Shown: in pieces, positions 21,024 through 28,653 of the stretch | How the letters are laid out: each line of letters starts with the position of its first letter | Position numbering within the stretch: position 1 is the stretch's first letter | From: Labedella populi | GTDB lineage: Bacteria; Actinomycetota; Actinomycetes; Actinomycetales; Microbacteriaceae | DNA length: 64,000 nt | Direction of reading: 5' to 3' | NCBI RefSeq assembly: GCF_004078655.1 | Contig: NZ_RZNC01000003.1 | Coordinates: 496,001-560,000, forward strand | Notes under the pieces: generated by a model | The model's input: the letters and a program-made list of their open reading frames with translations, nothing else | The model's database searches: none | Told to the model about the DNA's origin: nothing | Translations under genes and position numbers: made by a program

Positions 21024-21038
21024 GTGGAGGACTGTGGA
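21024..21038 (+). promoter_or_regulatory. Second pair of GTGGA boxes, opposite orientation
   Basis: On the plus strand GTGGA occurs at 21024-21028 and 21034-21038, again with exact 10-base spacing, about 75 bases further upstream of mraZ. The orientation is opposite to the main operator, so a looped or cooperative MraZ complex is conceivable. Two copies of a pentamer can also arise by chance. Confidence 0.35.
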
Positions 21039-21114
21039 GGGATCTGGCTCAGCATCGACCGGCCCGGGCGCGCCTCGACCGGGATGGAGCGCTTCACCGT
21101 CGCGAGATGGGCAC

Positions 21115-21145
21115 AAAAAAAGGGGCCGATCCGAAGATCGACCCC
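21115..21145 (-). terminator. Rho-independent terminator of the DUF3040 gene
   Basis: On the minus strand a 10-base stem (one G-T wobble) with a TTCG loop spans 21145-21122 and is followed directly by seven T residues (21121-21115). It lies 38 bases after the DUF3040 stop codon, separating that gene from the mraZ promoter. Stem, stable tetraloop and U-run together make this the clearest intrinsic terminator in the window. Confidence 0.9.
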
Positions 21146-21183
21146 GACGGGGAGGAAAGTGGAGGCAGCCGGGCCTCCCGGGA

Positions 21184-21582
21184 CTATCCGTTACCGTCGT
21201 CCTGACGGCGCTCCCACCGCGAGTTCAGCTTGTCCATGAAACCGGCCGATGAGGGCTTGCCCGTCGAGCGGCTCGGAGCGGAATAGATGTCGCGAGCGTC
21301 TCGCGGTGCGCTCTTCGAGCCGCCCTTCGACGGCGAGATCGCGATCATGACGCCCGCGAGCATGACGGCGAAGCCGATGATACCGACGAGGGGGACGCGC
21401 AGGATGACCCCCAGGACGAGGCCGGCGACGCCGAGGAGAGCGACGAGGACCCCGATCGCGATGCCCCGGTAGCTCGGCTTGCCTGATCGACCACCGACCG
21501 TCGACACGAAGTCCGCGTCGTTCCGGTAGAGGTTTCGCTCCATCTCGTCGAGGAGTCGTTGCTCCTGTTCAGACAGCGGCAT
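21184..21582 (-). CDS. DUF3040 domain membrane protein
   Basis: Small membrane protein (132 residues) of the actinobacterial DUF3040 family, function unknown. It starts with the family signature MPLSEQEQRLLDEMERNL. Two adjacent hydrophobic segments follow (about 45-62 and 64-82), then a basic hydrophilic tail. The ATG at 21582 gives the standard family N-terminus. Its location next to mraZ is conserved in other actinobacteria (Rv2169c position). It is transcribed alone and ends in the stem-loop terminator downstream. Confidence 0.9.
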   Translation of the reverse strand: MPLSEQEQRLLDEMERNLYRNDADFVSTVGGRSGKPSYRGIAIGVLVALLGVAGLVLGVILRVPLVGIIGFAVMLAGVMIAISPSKGGSKSAPRDARDIYSAPSRSTGKPSSAGFMDKLNSRWERRQDDGNG

Positions 21583-21648
21583 GATGTTCCCCTTTTGAGC
21601 TACGGCGTCGCCGAGGTGTTCCTCAGATTCTATCCGTCGAGCGGTGGC

Positions 21649-21654
21649 TAGGCT
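21649..21654 (+). promoter_or_regulatory. -10 box of idsA (leaderless type)
   Basis: TAGGCT ends 6 bases before the GTG start at 21661. With the usual 6-7 base distance to the start site, transcription would begin at the start codon itself. There is no ribosome-binding site. Confidence 0.6.
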
Positions 21655-21660
21655 AGGTGG

Positions 21661-22758
21661 GTGATCGAGAGTGGACGACTGCCCGAACGTGTGCAAGAGC
21701 GGATCGACCGTTTCCTCGATTCCCGTATGTCGATTCTCGCTCCGCTCGGGTCGGACGCTCGCGATTTTGCCGCGATTTCCCGGGACTTTCTCAGGGGTGG
21801 CAAGCGATTCCGTGCTCTGTTCTGCTGGTGGGGATGGCGGGCGTTCCGGCCTGACGGATCCACCTCCACGAGCGACCTCGAGGCCATCGTCTCCGCTGCC
21901 GCGGCGCTCGAGATCTTCCATGCGGCAGCCCTCGTGCACGACGACATCATCGACAACTCGGACACCCGCCGTGGCGCTCCTGCCGCGCACATCCGGTTCC
22001 ACTCTCGCCACGAGGCGTCGTCCTGGCGCGGTGACCCCGACGCATTCGGTCGTTCGGCCGCTGTGCTCCTCGGCGACCTCCTGCTCGGGTGGAGCGACGA
22101 GTTGCTCGACGAGGCGCTCATGTCGCTCGACGACCCGCGAGCGGCTCGTGCGGCGCGCCTCGAGTTCAACCGCATGCGCAGTGAGGTCACCGCGGGTCAG
22201 TTCCTCGACATCCTCGAGGAACAGGCATGGGCGAACCGGACGGACGCGGAGCAGCTCGAGGCCGCGTGGCGCGTGATCCGCTTCAAGTCCGCCGGGTACA
22301 GCATCGAGTCGCCCCTCGTCCTCGGCGCCTCGTTCGCGGGTGCGGGCGAACGCGAGGTGCGGTCGATGCGCGATTTCGGGTTGCCGCTCGGCATCGCGTT
22401 CCAGTTGCGCGACGACGTCCTGGGGGTCTTCGGCGACACCGCGGTCACGGGCAAACCCTCGGGCGACGATCTCCGCGAGGGCAAGCGGACGGTGCTCATC
22501 GCGCTCACTCGGGCCGCCCTCCCCGCGCCCCACGTCCGCCTCCTCGACGAACTGCTCGGCGACCCCGAACTCGATGCGGCCTCGGTCGCCTCGCTCCAGG
22601 CCACGATCCGCGACTGCGGCGCGCTCGACCGGGTGGAGGCGTTGATCGGCTCTCACACCACTGAAGCGCTTTCGGCACTCGAGGCGTTGCCCATCGACGA
22701 CGACGCACGGCGGTCACTGCGCACACTCGCGAGCGCCGTGACGGTGCGGACTTCCTGA
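21661..22758 (+). CDS. Polyprenyl diphosphate synthase (IdsA-type)
   Basis: Isoprenyl chain-elongating enzyme that condenses IPP with allylic diphosphates, probably a geranylgeranyl- or farnesyl-diphosphate synthase. The 365-residue protein has the first Asp-rich motif in VHDDIIDNSDTRRG (about residue 96) and the second region as QLRDDVLGVFGD (about 247), plus GGKRFRALFCWW near residue 43. The second motif reads DDxxG rather than DDxxD, as seen in actinobacterial IdsA proteins. GTG start with a -10 box directly upstream suggests a leaderless mRNA. Product chain length cannot be told from this sequence. Confidence 0.92.
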   Translation: MIESGRLPERVQERIDRFLDSRMSILAPLGSDARDFAAISRDFLRGGKRFRALFCWWGWRAFRPDGSTSTSDLEAIVSAAAALEIFHAAALVHDDIIDNSDTRRGAPAAHIRFHSRHEASSWRGDPDAFGRSAAVLLGDLLLGWSDELLDEALMSLDDPRAARAARLEFNRMRSEVTAGQFLDILEEQAWANRTDAEQLEAAWRVIRFKSAGYSIESPLVLGASFAGAGEREVRSMRDFGLPLGIAFQLRDDVLGVFGDTAVTGKPSGDDLREGKRTVLIALTRAALPAPHVRLLDELLGDPELDAASVASLQATIRDCGALDRVEALIGSHTTEALSALEALPIDDDARRSLRTLASAVTVRTS

Positions 22759-22821
22759 GGGCGTCCTCCCGCGACGGGCACCCCGACCGGGGCGCTCGTC
22801 AGGCGATAGCCGGAACGCTCG

Positions 22822-23163
22822 TCAGGCCAGCGACTGCGCCACCCGACGGACCTCCGCCTTCCGGCCGGCCAGGAGAGCATCGATGGGTGCCATCCCGATC
22901 GCGTCCTCGGTCTCGAGCAGCCATTGCATGGCCTCGTCGTCGGTGAAGCCGTTGTCGCTCAAGACCGTCAGTGTGCCACGCAGCTCGCCGAGGGGCTCAC
23001 CATCGGCGAGGAACACGCTCGGGATCTGAAGGACGCCGTCCCGACGAACGGCAACGAGATGACGGTCCTCGAGAAGTCGGCGGACGCGACTCGGAGTGAG
23101 CCCGAGACGCTCGGCGACGTCGGGAACGGTCAGCCATTCGCGAGCGGAGTAGACATCGTTCAC
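22822..23163 (-). CDS. Rv2175c-type winged-helix DNA-binding protein
   Basis: A 113-residue DNA-binding protein with the helix-turn-helix LTVPDVAERLGLTPSRVRRLLEDRHLVA (about residues 11-38, quoted in part) and the C-terminal FTDDEAMQWLLETEDAIG segment characteristic of Rv2175c homologues. In M. tuberculosis Rv2175c is a substrate of the kinase PknL; here pknL lies 1.3 kb away in the same order, with the LysM gene between. The GTG at 23163 has CAGACT ending six bases upstream, again compatible with a leaderless transcript. The target DNA is unknown. Confidence 0.88.
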   Translation of the reverse strand: MNDVYSAREWLTVPDVAERLGLTPSRVRRLLEDRHLVAVRRDGVLQIPSVFLADGEPLGELRGTLTVLSDNGFTDDEAMQWLLETEDAIGMAPIDALLAGRKAEVRRVAQSLA

Positions 23164-23250
23164 GGCACGAGTCTGCCACGACGCCGAGCGCGGTCCAACT
23201 CCGTTCGAGCGCCTCCTCGACGTTGCCGTCGTCGTGGTACCTCCAGCCAG

Positions 23251-23274
23251 TCACAGGGATCACAGCAGTCACAT
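23251..23274 (+). repeat. Three TCACA repeats upstream of the LysM gene
   Basis: TCACAG (23251-23256), TCACAG (23260-23265) and TCACAT (23269-23274) recur with a 9-base period, followed by TTGACT at 23278-23283 and an inverted copy TGTGA at 23296-23300. The repeats are in the divergent promoter region between the Rv2175c-type gene and the LysM gene and may be regulator sites. No regulator can be named. Confidence 0.4.
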
Positions 23275-23339
23275 CTGTTGACTCCCCCCTCTTTGTGTGA
23301 CAGCGTGGCGACGTTCTTGACCTACTTTTGGGGGACACG

Positions 23340-24347
23340 ATGGCCGTCATCCGCAAGACCAGCATGGGGATCCCCCTCGCTCTCGTCGCCGCACTCGCCA
23401 CGGCCTTCCAACCGGGCTCGGCGGCGACGGCCGACGTGCGCACCTCCCCCGAGCCCCTCGACGGTCACCGGTCCCTACCGGCGCAACCCCCTGCCGCGCC
23501 GCAGCCGGCGTCGGTTCCCGCGGCCGCGACCGTTCCGACGACGTACACCGTCGCATCGGGCGACACCGTCTCGGGCATCGCAGCCCGTTTCGGCCTCGAC
23601 GTGAAAGCCGTCCTCGCCGCCAACGGACTCGGCTGGTCTTCGGTCATCTATCCGGGTCAGTCGCTCGTGCTGTCGACGGGGAGCGATGCCGCGCCGTCAC
23701 TCGCCCCTGCTCCGGCCCCGGCGCCGAATGCGGCGGAGCGCTCCTACACCGTCGTCGCCGGTGACACCCTCATCGGCATCGCGAAGGCGCACGGTACGAC
23801 CGTCAGCTCGATCCTCGCGGCAAACGGGCTCACGCGATCGAGCATCATCTACCCCGGGCAGATCATCGCCATCCCGGGTGGTGAGGCGGCAGCGCCGGCA
23901 CCGACACCGGCACCGGCACGCGCTCCGGCTCCAGCCGGGAGCGACGCGACGACCCCGCTCACCGCCGAGATGCATGCGAACGCCGCCCTCATCGTCGCGA
24001 TCGGGCGATCCCTCGGGGTGAGCGATCAGGGCCTCGTCATCGCCCTCGCCGCCGCGATGCAGGAATCGGGCCTCCGGAATCTCGACCACGGCCACGCGGA
24101 CTCCGTCGGGATCTTCCAGCAGCGACCGAGCCAGGGCTGGGGATCACCGGAGCAGATCCAGGATGCAACCTACTCGTCGACGGCGTTCTTCGTCGGTGTG
24201 ACGGGGAAGACGCGAGGCCTTCTCGACATCTCCGGCTGGCAGGACATGTCGGTAACGGATGCGGCCCAGGCCGTCCAGATCTCCGCATACCCCGACGCCT
24301 ACGCCCGGTGGGAGCAGTCGGCGCGCGTCTGGCTCTCCGAGCTCTGA
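23340..24347 (+). CDS. Secreted LysM protein with transglycosylase-like domain
   Basis: Probable secreted peptidoglycan-binding and -cleaving protein of 335 residues. An N-terminal signal sequence ends near residue 29. Two LysM domains follow (about 69-111 and 136-178), each of the form YTV.GDT...PGQ, separated and followed by Ala/Pro linkers. The C-terminal domain (about 208-335) has AAAMQESGL (Glu242) and DSVGIFQQRPSQGWG, resembling lytic transglycosylase/lysozyme-like folds. The ATG at 23340 has GGGGGA five bases upstream. Its place beside pknL and the Rv2175c gene suggests wall remodelling under kinase control; enzymatic activity is inferred. Confidence 0.85.
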   Translation: MAVIRKTSMGIPLALVAALATAFQPGSAATADVRTSPEPLDGHRSLPAQPPAAPQPASVPAAATVPTTYTVASGDTVSGIAARFGLDVKAVLAANGLGWSSVIYPGQSLVLSTGSDAAPSLAPAPAPAPNAAERSYTVVAGDTLIGIAKAHGTTVSSILAANGLTRSSIIYPGQIIAIPGGEAAAPAPTPAPARAPAPAGSDATTPLTAEMHANAALIVAIGRSLGVSDQGLVIALAAAMQESGLRNLDHGHADSVGIFQQRPSQGWGSPEQIQDATYSSTAFFVGVTGKTRGLLDISGWQDMSVTDAAQAVQISAYPDAYARWEQSARVWLSEL

Positions 24348-24465
24348 GCTCGCCGACCGGCGCGGAGGTCCTCCCCGGCGGAGCGGGCACCTCACGATCG
24401 GATGACGTTCGTCACGGATGCGCCGTTTCGCCGTGTTCATTCCGCGAGGCGGCGGCGCCCTTCTC

Positions 24466-24471
24466 TAGAAT
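24466..24471 (+). promoter_or_regulatory. -10 box of pknL (leaderless type)
   Basis: TAGAAT ends 6 bases before the GTG start at 24478, with no ribosome-binding site between. Five of six bases match the TATAAT consensus. Confidence 0.65.
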
Positions 24472-24477
24472 CTCACT

Positions 24478-26406
24478 GTGACGACTGGCCAGCAGACCGA
24501 CCCGATGATCGGCCGTCTCATCGACGGCCGATACCTCGTACGGTCGCGCATCGCCCGAGGCGGTATGGCCACCGTTTACCTCGCGACGGACCAGCGGCTC
24601 GAGCGTCGCGTGGCCATCAAGATCATGCACGGCCACCTCTCGGACGACTCGACCTTCAAGAACCGGTTCGTCCAAGAGGCCCGCTCAGCCGCGCGGCTCG
24701 CCAATCCCCACGTCGTGAGCGTGTTCGACCAGGGCCAGGACAGCGATATGGCCTATCTGGTCATGGAGTACCTCCCCGGGATCACGCTGCGTGAACTTCT
24801 CGCGGAGCGCGGGACCCTCTCGGCGCAGCAGGTCGTCGACATCATGGACGCGGTCCTCACCGGACTCGCCGCGGCGCACCGAGCGGGCATCGTGCACCGC
24901 GACGTCAAGCCGGAGAACGTCCTCCTCGCGGACGACGGGCGCATCAAGATCAGCGACTTCGGCCTGGCTCGCGCGGCCAGCGCGAACACCGCGACGGGAC
25001 AAGCGCTCCTCGGCACGATCGCCTACCTCTCCCCCGAACTCGTCACGCGCGGCATAGCGGACACACGAAGCGACATCTACGCGCTCGGCATCATGATGTA
25101 CGAGATGCTCACCGGCGAGCAGCCCTACAAGGGCGAACAACCGATGCAGATCGCCTATCAGCACGCCAACGACTCCGTTCCGCGCCCGAGCGCGCGCAAT
25201 CCGGAGGTTCCCGACGAACTCGACGACCTCGTGCTCTGGGCGACCGAACGCGATCCCGAGCAGCGTCCGACGAACGCCGGCGAACTCCTCGATCGGCTCC
25301 ACGAGATCGAGGGCCAGCTGGGGTTCAGTGTCTCGACGAGCACGCAATCGACCATGTTCCTCCCCCCTCTTCCCCTCCCGGGCGGATCCGACCTCACGAG
25401 CGTGCTCGCGAGCCCCGGCCCCGCAGGGACGGCGGTGACGACGGCGCCCGACGACGACGCGAGTCGGCTCACGGTCCGGACGGCTCGCCGCCGCCGGAAG
25501 GGTTTCGCGCTCTTCCTGGTCGTCCTCCTGCTCGCCGGCCTCGCGGGGGGCACAGGCTGGTACTTCGGCTCCGGACCCGGCTCCCGGGTTCAGGTCCCGA
25601 ACCTCGCGGGAGCGGAACCCGAAGCCGCCTCGGCTCGCCTCGCCGAGCTCGGCTTCGAGGTCGCTGACGTGCAGGAGTACAGCTTCGAGGTACCCGAGGG
25701 GCTCGTCACGCGCACAGACCCCGAGCCCGGCACCTTCATCGACAAGAACGGCACCGTCACCCTCTATGTCTCGCAGGGCCGGCAGCCCGTCTCGATCGGC
25801 ATGCTGGAGGGCAAGACGCTCGCCGAGGTGCGGGAGTTCGCCGAGGCGAACCGCCTCACGGTGAACGAACCGACAGAGCAGTACTCGGGAGACGTCCCCC
25901 GCGACGTCGTGCTGAGCGTCACGGACGCGGAGGGCAAGGACTTCGTGAAGGAAGCGGGGAGCGTCCTCCAGGGCGCCTCCCTCGACGTGATCGTCTCCGT
26001 CGGCGGCATTCCCGACGTCGTGGGACAGGGCCAGAGCACGGCCCGGAACGACCTCGAGTCCGTCGGTCTCGACGTCGCCGACGACAACCAGCAGGAGTTC
26101 AGCGACGACTTCGAGAAGGGCCAGGTCATCCGGGTCGTCTTCCCGGAAGGCCCTCTGCGGCCGGGTGCCGCCGTCACGCTCGTCGTGTCGAAGGGGCAGG
26201 ACCTCGTCGAGGTCCCCGATGTCGTCGACATGACGATCGCGGACGCGAAGGCCGCTCTCGAGGAGCGCGGCTTCGTCGTGGATCTCCAGACCGTCGTCCC
26301 GGAGAACCTCTGGGGCGAGGACGTCTTCTCGATCGTGTCGCAGGACATCGAGGGCGGGACGTCGGTCAAGCGGGGTTCGACCGTCACGATCGCGGCGAAC
26401 CTCTAG
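24478..26406 (+). CDS. pknL: Ser/Thr protein kinase with four PASTA domains (PknL-type)
   Basis: Membrane receptor kinase sensing cell-wall fragments. The 642-residue protein has a kinase domain (about 15-275) with the glycine loop RIARGGMATVYLA, VAIK lysine, catalytic HRDVKPENVLL, DFG (SDFGLAR) and SPE motifs. A disordered linker and one transmembrane helix (about 341-364) follow, then four extracellular PASTA domains starting near 371, 435, 508 and 576. Position next to the Rv2175c-type gene and aroG matches PknL; the PASTA domains make it resemble the corynebacterial rather than the mycobacterial PknL. Likely targets include the Rv2175c-type protein, Wag31 and GarA, by family knowledge. 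Confidence 0.93.
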   Translation: MTTGQQTDPMIGRLIDGRYLVRSRIARGGMATVYLATDQRLERRVAIKIMHGHLSDDSTFKNRFVQEARSAARLANPHVVSVFDQGQDSDMAYLVMEYLPGITLRELLAERGTLSAQQVVDIMDAVLTGLAAAHRAGIVHRDVKPENVLLADDGRIKISDFGLARAASANTATGQALLGTIAYLSPELVTRGIADTRSDIYALGIMMYEMLTGEQPYKGEQPMQIAYQHANDSVPRPSARNPEVPDELDDLVLWATERDPEQRPTNAGELLDRLHEIEGQLGFSVSTSTQSTMFLPPLPLPGGSDLTSVLASPGPAGTAVTTAPDDDASRLTVRTARRRRKGFALFLVVLLLAGLAGGTGWYFGSGPGSRVQVPNLAGAEPEAASARLAELGFEVADVQEYSFEVPEGLVTRTDPEPGTFIDKNGTVTLYVSQGRQPVSIGMLEGKTLAEVREFAEANRLTVNEPTEQYSGDVPRDVVLSVTDAEGKDFVKEAGSVLQGASLDVIVSVGGIPDVVGQGQSTARNDLESVGLDVADDNQQEFSDDFEKGQVIRVVFPEGPLRPGAAVTLVVSKGQDLVEVPDVVDMTIADAKAALEERGFVVDLQTVVPENLWGEDVFSIVSQDIEGGTSVKRGSTVTIAANL

Positions 26407-26450
26407 AGTCCATCATCGGCCCACCGACTGCTCGCATACCGCTCGACCAC

Positions 26451-26481
26451 GACGCCCCCGCGAGGTGGTCGCGGGGGCGTC
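26451..26481. terminator. Bidirectional stem-loop between pknL and aroG
   Basis: A perfect 13-base inverted repeat, GACGCCCCCGCGA (26451-26463) and TCGCGGGGGCGTC (26469-26481), with a 5-base loop lies midway between two convergent genes. It has no long U-run on either strand, but stem strength and position support a shared terminator. Confidence 0.8.
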
Positions 26482-26497
26482 ATGGAGCGGTCGTCGG

Positions 26498-27868
26498 TCA
26501 GACCCGGGCGAGTTCCTCGGCGACGAGGAAGGCGAGCTCGAGCGACTGCATGTGGTTGAGGCGCGGGTCGCACAGGGACTCGTAGCGTGTCGAGAGAGTC
26601 GCCTCGTCGATGTGCTCGGACCCGCCGAGGCACTCCGTCACGTCGTCTCCGGTCAACTCGACGTGGATGCCGCCGGGGTGCGTCCCCGCCGCGCGATGCG
26701 CCTCGAAGAAGCCCTTGACCTCGTCGACGACGTCGTCGAAACGCCGCGTCTTGTAGCCGGTCGGCGTCGTGAGTCCGTTGCCGTGCATCGGGTCGGTGAC
26801 CCAGAGCGGAGTCGCGTCCGAGGCCTTGATCGCCTCGAGCAACGGTGGGAGCGCATCGCGGATCTTACCGGCGCCCATGCGCGTGATGAACGTCAGACGC
26901 CCGGGCTCGCGGTCCGGATCGAGCTTGTCGACGAGAGCGAGCATGTCGTCGGGGGTCGTCGACGGCCCGAGCTTGACGCCGATGGGGTTCCGCACGCGCG
27001 AGAGGAAGTCGACGTGGGCTCCGTCGAGGTCACGCGTACGCTCCCCGATCCACACGAAGTGAGCCGACGTGTTGTACGGCGTGCCCGTCCGCGAATCGAT
27101 GCGCGTCATCGGTCGCTCGTAGTCCATGAGCAGGCCCTCATGCGCGGTGTAGAACTCGACGCGTTTGAGTTCGTCGAAGTCCGCCCCGGCCGCCTCCATG
27201 AAGCGGATGGCCTTGTCGATGTCCTTCGCGAGCTGCTCGTAGCGCTGGTTCGCCGGGTTGGCGGCGAAGCCCTTGTTCCACGAGTGGACCTCTCGGAGGT
27301 CGGCGAAGCCACCCTGGGTGAACGCACGGATGAGGTTCAAGGTGGACGCGGCCGTGTGGTAGCCCTTCACGAGCCGGGACGGATCAGCGCGGCGCGATTC
27401 CGGCGTGAAGTCGTACCCGTTCACGATGTCGCCGCGGTACGCCGGAAGGGTCACTCCCCCGCGGGTCTCGGTGTCGCTCGAGCGCGGCTTCGCGAACTGC
27501 CCGGCCATCCGGCCCATCTTGACGATCGGCATGGACGCACCGTACGTCAGGACGACGGCCATCTGGAGGATCGTCTTGACCCTGTTGCGGATCTGCTCGG
27601 CCGTCGCCCCCGCGAATGTCTCGGCACAGTCTCCGCCCTGCAGGAGGAAGGCCTCGCCGCGGGCGGCCCGCGCGAGGCGCTCCCGCAGGATGTCGACCTC
27701 GCCGGCGAACACGAGAGGAGGAAGCGTCGCGATCTCGGCCGAGACCGCTGCGGCCTCGGTCGTCGAGTCCCACTGCGGCTGCTGCTTGATCGGGAGCTGA
27801 CGCCAATAGTCGAGACCGGCGATCACAGAATCGTCAGGCGTCACGACTGGTTCCGTCAGCTGGGTCAC
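26498..27868 (-). CDS. aroG: Class II DAHP synthase (3-deoxy-7-phosphoheptulonate synthase)
   Basis: First enzyme of the shikimate pathway, joining phosphoenolpyruvate and erythrose 4-phosphate. The 456-residue protein is the plant-like class II form, with LLQGGDCAETFAG near residue 75, KMGRMAGQFAKPRSS near residue 117, RVEFYTAHEGLLMDYE near residue 229 and WVTDPMHGN near residue 355. GTG start at 27868. It is the last gene of glk-plsC-aroG, but a -10 box and inverted repeat at 27926-27960 suggest it also has its own promoter. Confidence 0.96.
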   Translation of the reverse strand: MTQLTEPVVTPDDSVIAGLDYWRQLPIKQQPQWDSTTEAAAVSAEIATLPPLVFAGEVDILRERLARAARGEAFLLQGGDCAETFAGATAEQIRNRVKTILQMAVVLTYGASMPIVKMGRMAGQFAKPRSSDTETRGGVTLPAYRGDIVNGYDFTPESRRADPSRLVKGYHTAASTLNLIRAFTQGGFADLREVHSWNKGFAANPANQRYEQLAKDIDKAIRFMEAAGADFDELKRVEFYTAHEGLLMDYERPMTRIDSRTGTPYNTSAHFVWIGERTRDLDGAHVDFLSRVRNPIGVKLGPSTTPDDMLALVDKLDPDREPGRLTFITRMGAGKIRDALPPLLEAIKASDATPLWVTDPMHGNGLTTPTGYKTRRFDDVVDEVKGFFEAHRAAGTHPGGIHVELTGDDVTECLGGSEHIDEATLSTRYESLCDPRLNHMQSLELAFLVAEELARV

Positions 27869-27925
27869 GAGGATGGTTTCCTGATCGTCGAGCGGGCACG
27901 GCAGTGCCCACGAGTGGATGGGTTT

Positions 27926-27960
27926 AGGCCCCCAACACTATCTCGAAACCGAGGGGGCCT
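27926..27960 (-). promoter_or_regulatory. aroG promoter inside an inverted repeat at the plsC 3' end
   Basis: AGGCCCCC (27926-27933) and GGGGGCCT (27953-27960) form an 8-base inverted repeat; the 19-base loop holds TAGTGT (minus strand 27940-27935), a TANNNT -10 box whose first three bases are the plsC stop codon. A smaller stem CTCG/CGAG is nested in the loop. No U-run follows, so an operator is as likely as a terminator. Confidence 0.45.
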
Positions 27961-28627
27961 TGCTCTTCATGGTCGTCGCGTAGACGTCGACGTACTCCTG
28001 GCCGCTCAGACGGTTGAGTTCGTACATGAGCTCGTCGGTCACGGAGCGCAACACGAAGCGGTCGCCCTCGAGCCCGTCGAAGCGCGAGAAGTCGAGAGGC
28101 TCACCGATGATGATGCCGGGACGCCGGATCTTCGGCAGCCGCGTGCCGATGGGCATGACCTTCTCGGTGTCGATCATGGCGACGGGCACGATCGGCACTC
28201 CCGCTTCGAGGACCATGCGTGCGACGCCCGTCCTCCCCCGATACATGCGCGCGTCCGGGCTCCGTGTGCCTTCCGGATAGATCCCCAGCAGTTCGCCGCG
28301 GCCGAGTACACCGAGCCCCGTGTTGAGGGAGGCCTCCGACGCCTTGCCTCCCGAGCGGTCGATGGGGAGCTGCCCCGTGGCGCGCATGAACATGCGCGTG
28401 GCCCAGCCCTTCAGGCCGGTGCCGGTGAAGTACTCGCTCTTCGCGAGGAAGGAGATCGGGCGGTCGAGGTACAGCGGGAGGAAGATCGAGTCGATGACCG
28501 AGAGATGGTTGCTCGCGAGGATCACGCCCCCTGTCTTCGGGACGTTCTCGGCGCCGATGACCCATGGCCGGAAGAGCGCCTTGAGCACCGGTCCCGCGAC
28601 GATGTGCTTCATGAACCAGTAGAACAC
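27938..28627 (-). CDS. plsC: 1-acyl-sn-glycerol-3-phosphate acyltransferase (PlsC family)
   Basis: Membrane-associated acyltransferase making phosphatidic acid. The 229-residue protein has the catalytic block SNHLSVIDSIF (about residue 40), the second motif KSEYF/KGWATRMFMR, EGTRSPDARMYRGRTG near residue 118 and VPIVPVAM near residue 141. The GTG at 28627 gives the typical start VFYWFMKHIVAGPVL and has AGAGGA five bases upstream. It follows the ROK kinase gene by 26 bases in the same operon. Confidence 0.93.
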   Translation of the reverse strand: MFYWFMKHIVAGPVLKALFRPWVIGAENVPKTGGVILASNHLSVIDSIFLPLYLDRPISFLAKSEYFTGTGLKGWATRMFMRATGQLPIDRSGGKASEASLNTGLGVLGRGELLGIYPEGTRSPDARMYRGRTGVARMVLEAGVPIVPVAMIDTEKVMPIGTRLPKIRRPGIIIGEPLDFSRFDGLEGDRFVLRSVTDELMYELNRLSGQEYVDVYATTMKSKAPSVSR

Positions 28628-28653
28628 TCTCGTCCTCTCTACTTCCCGCCGGG

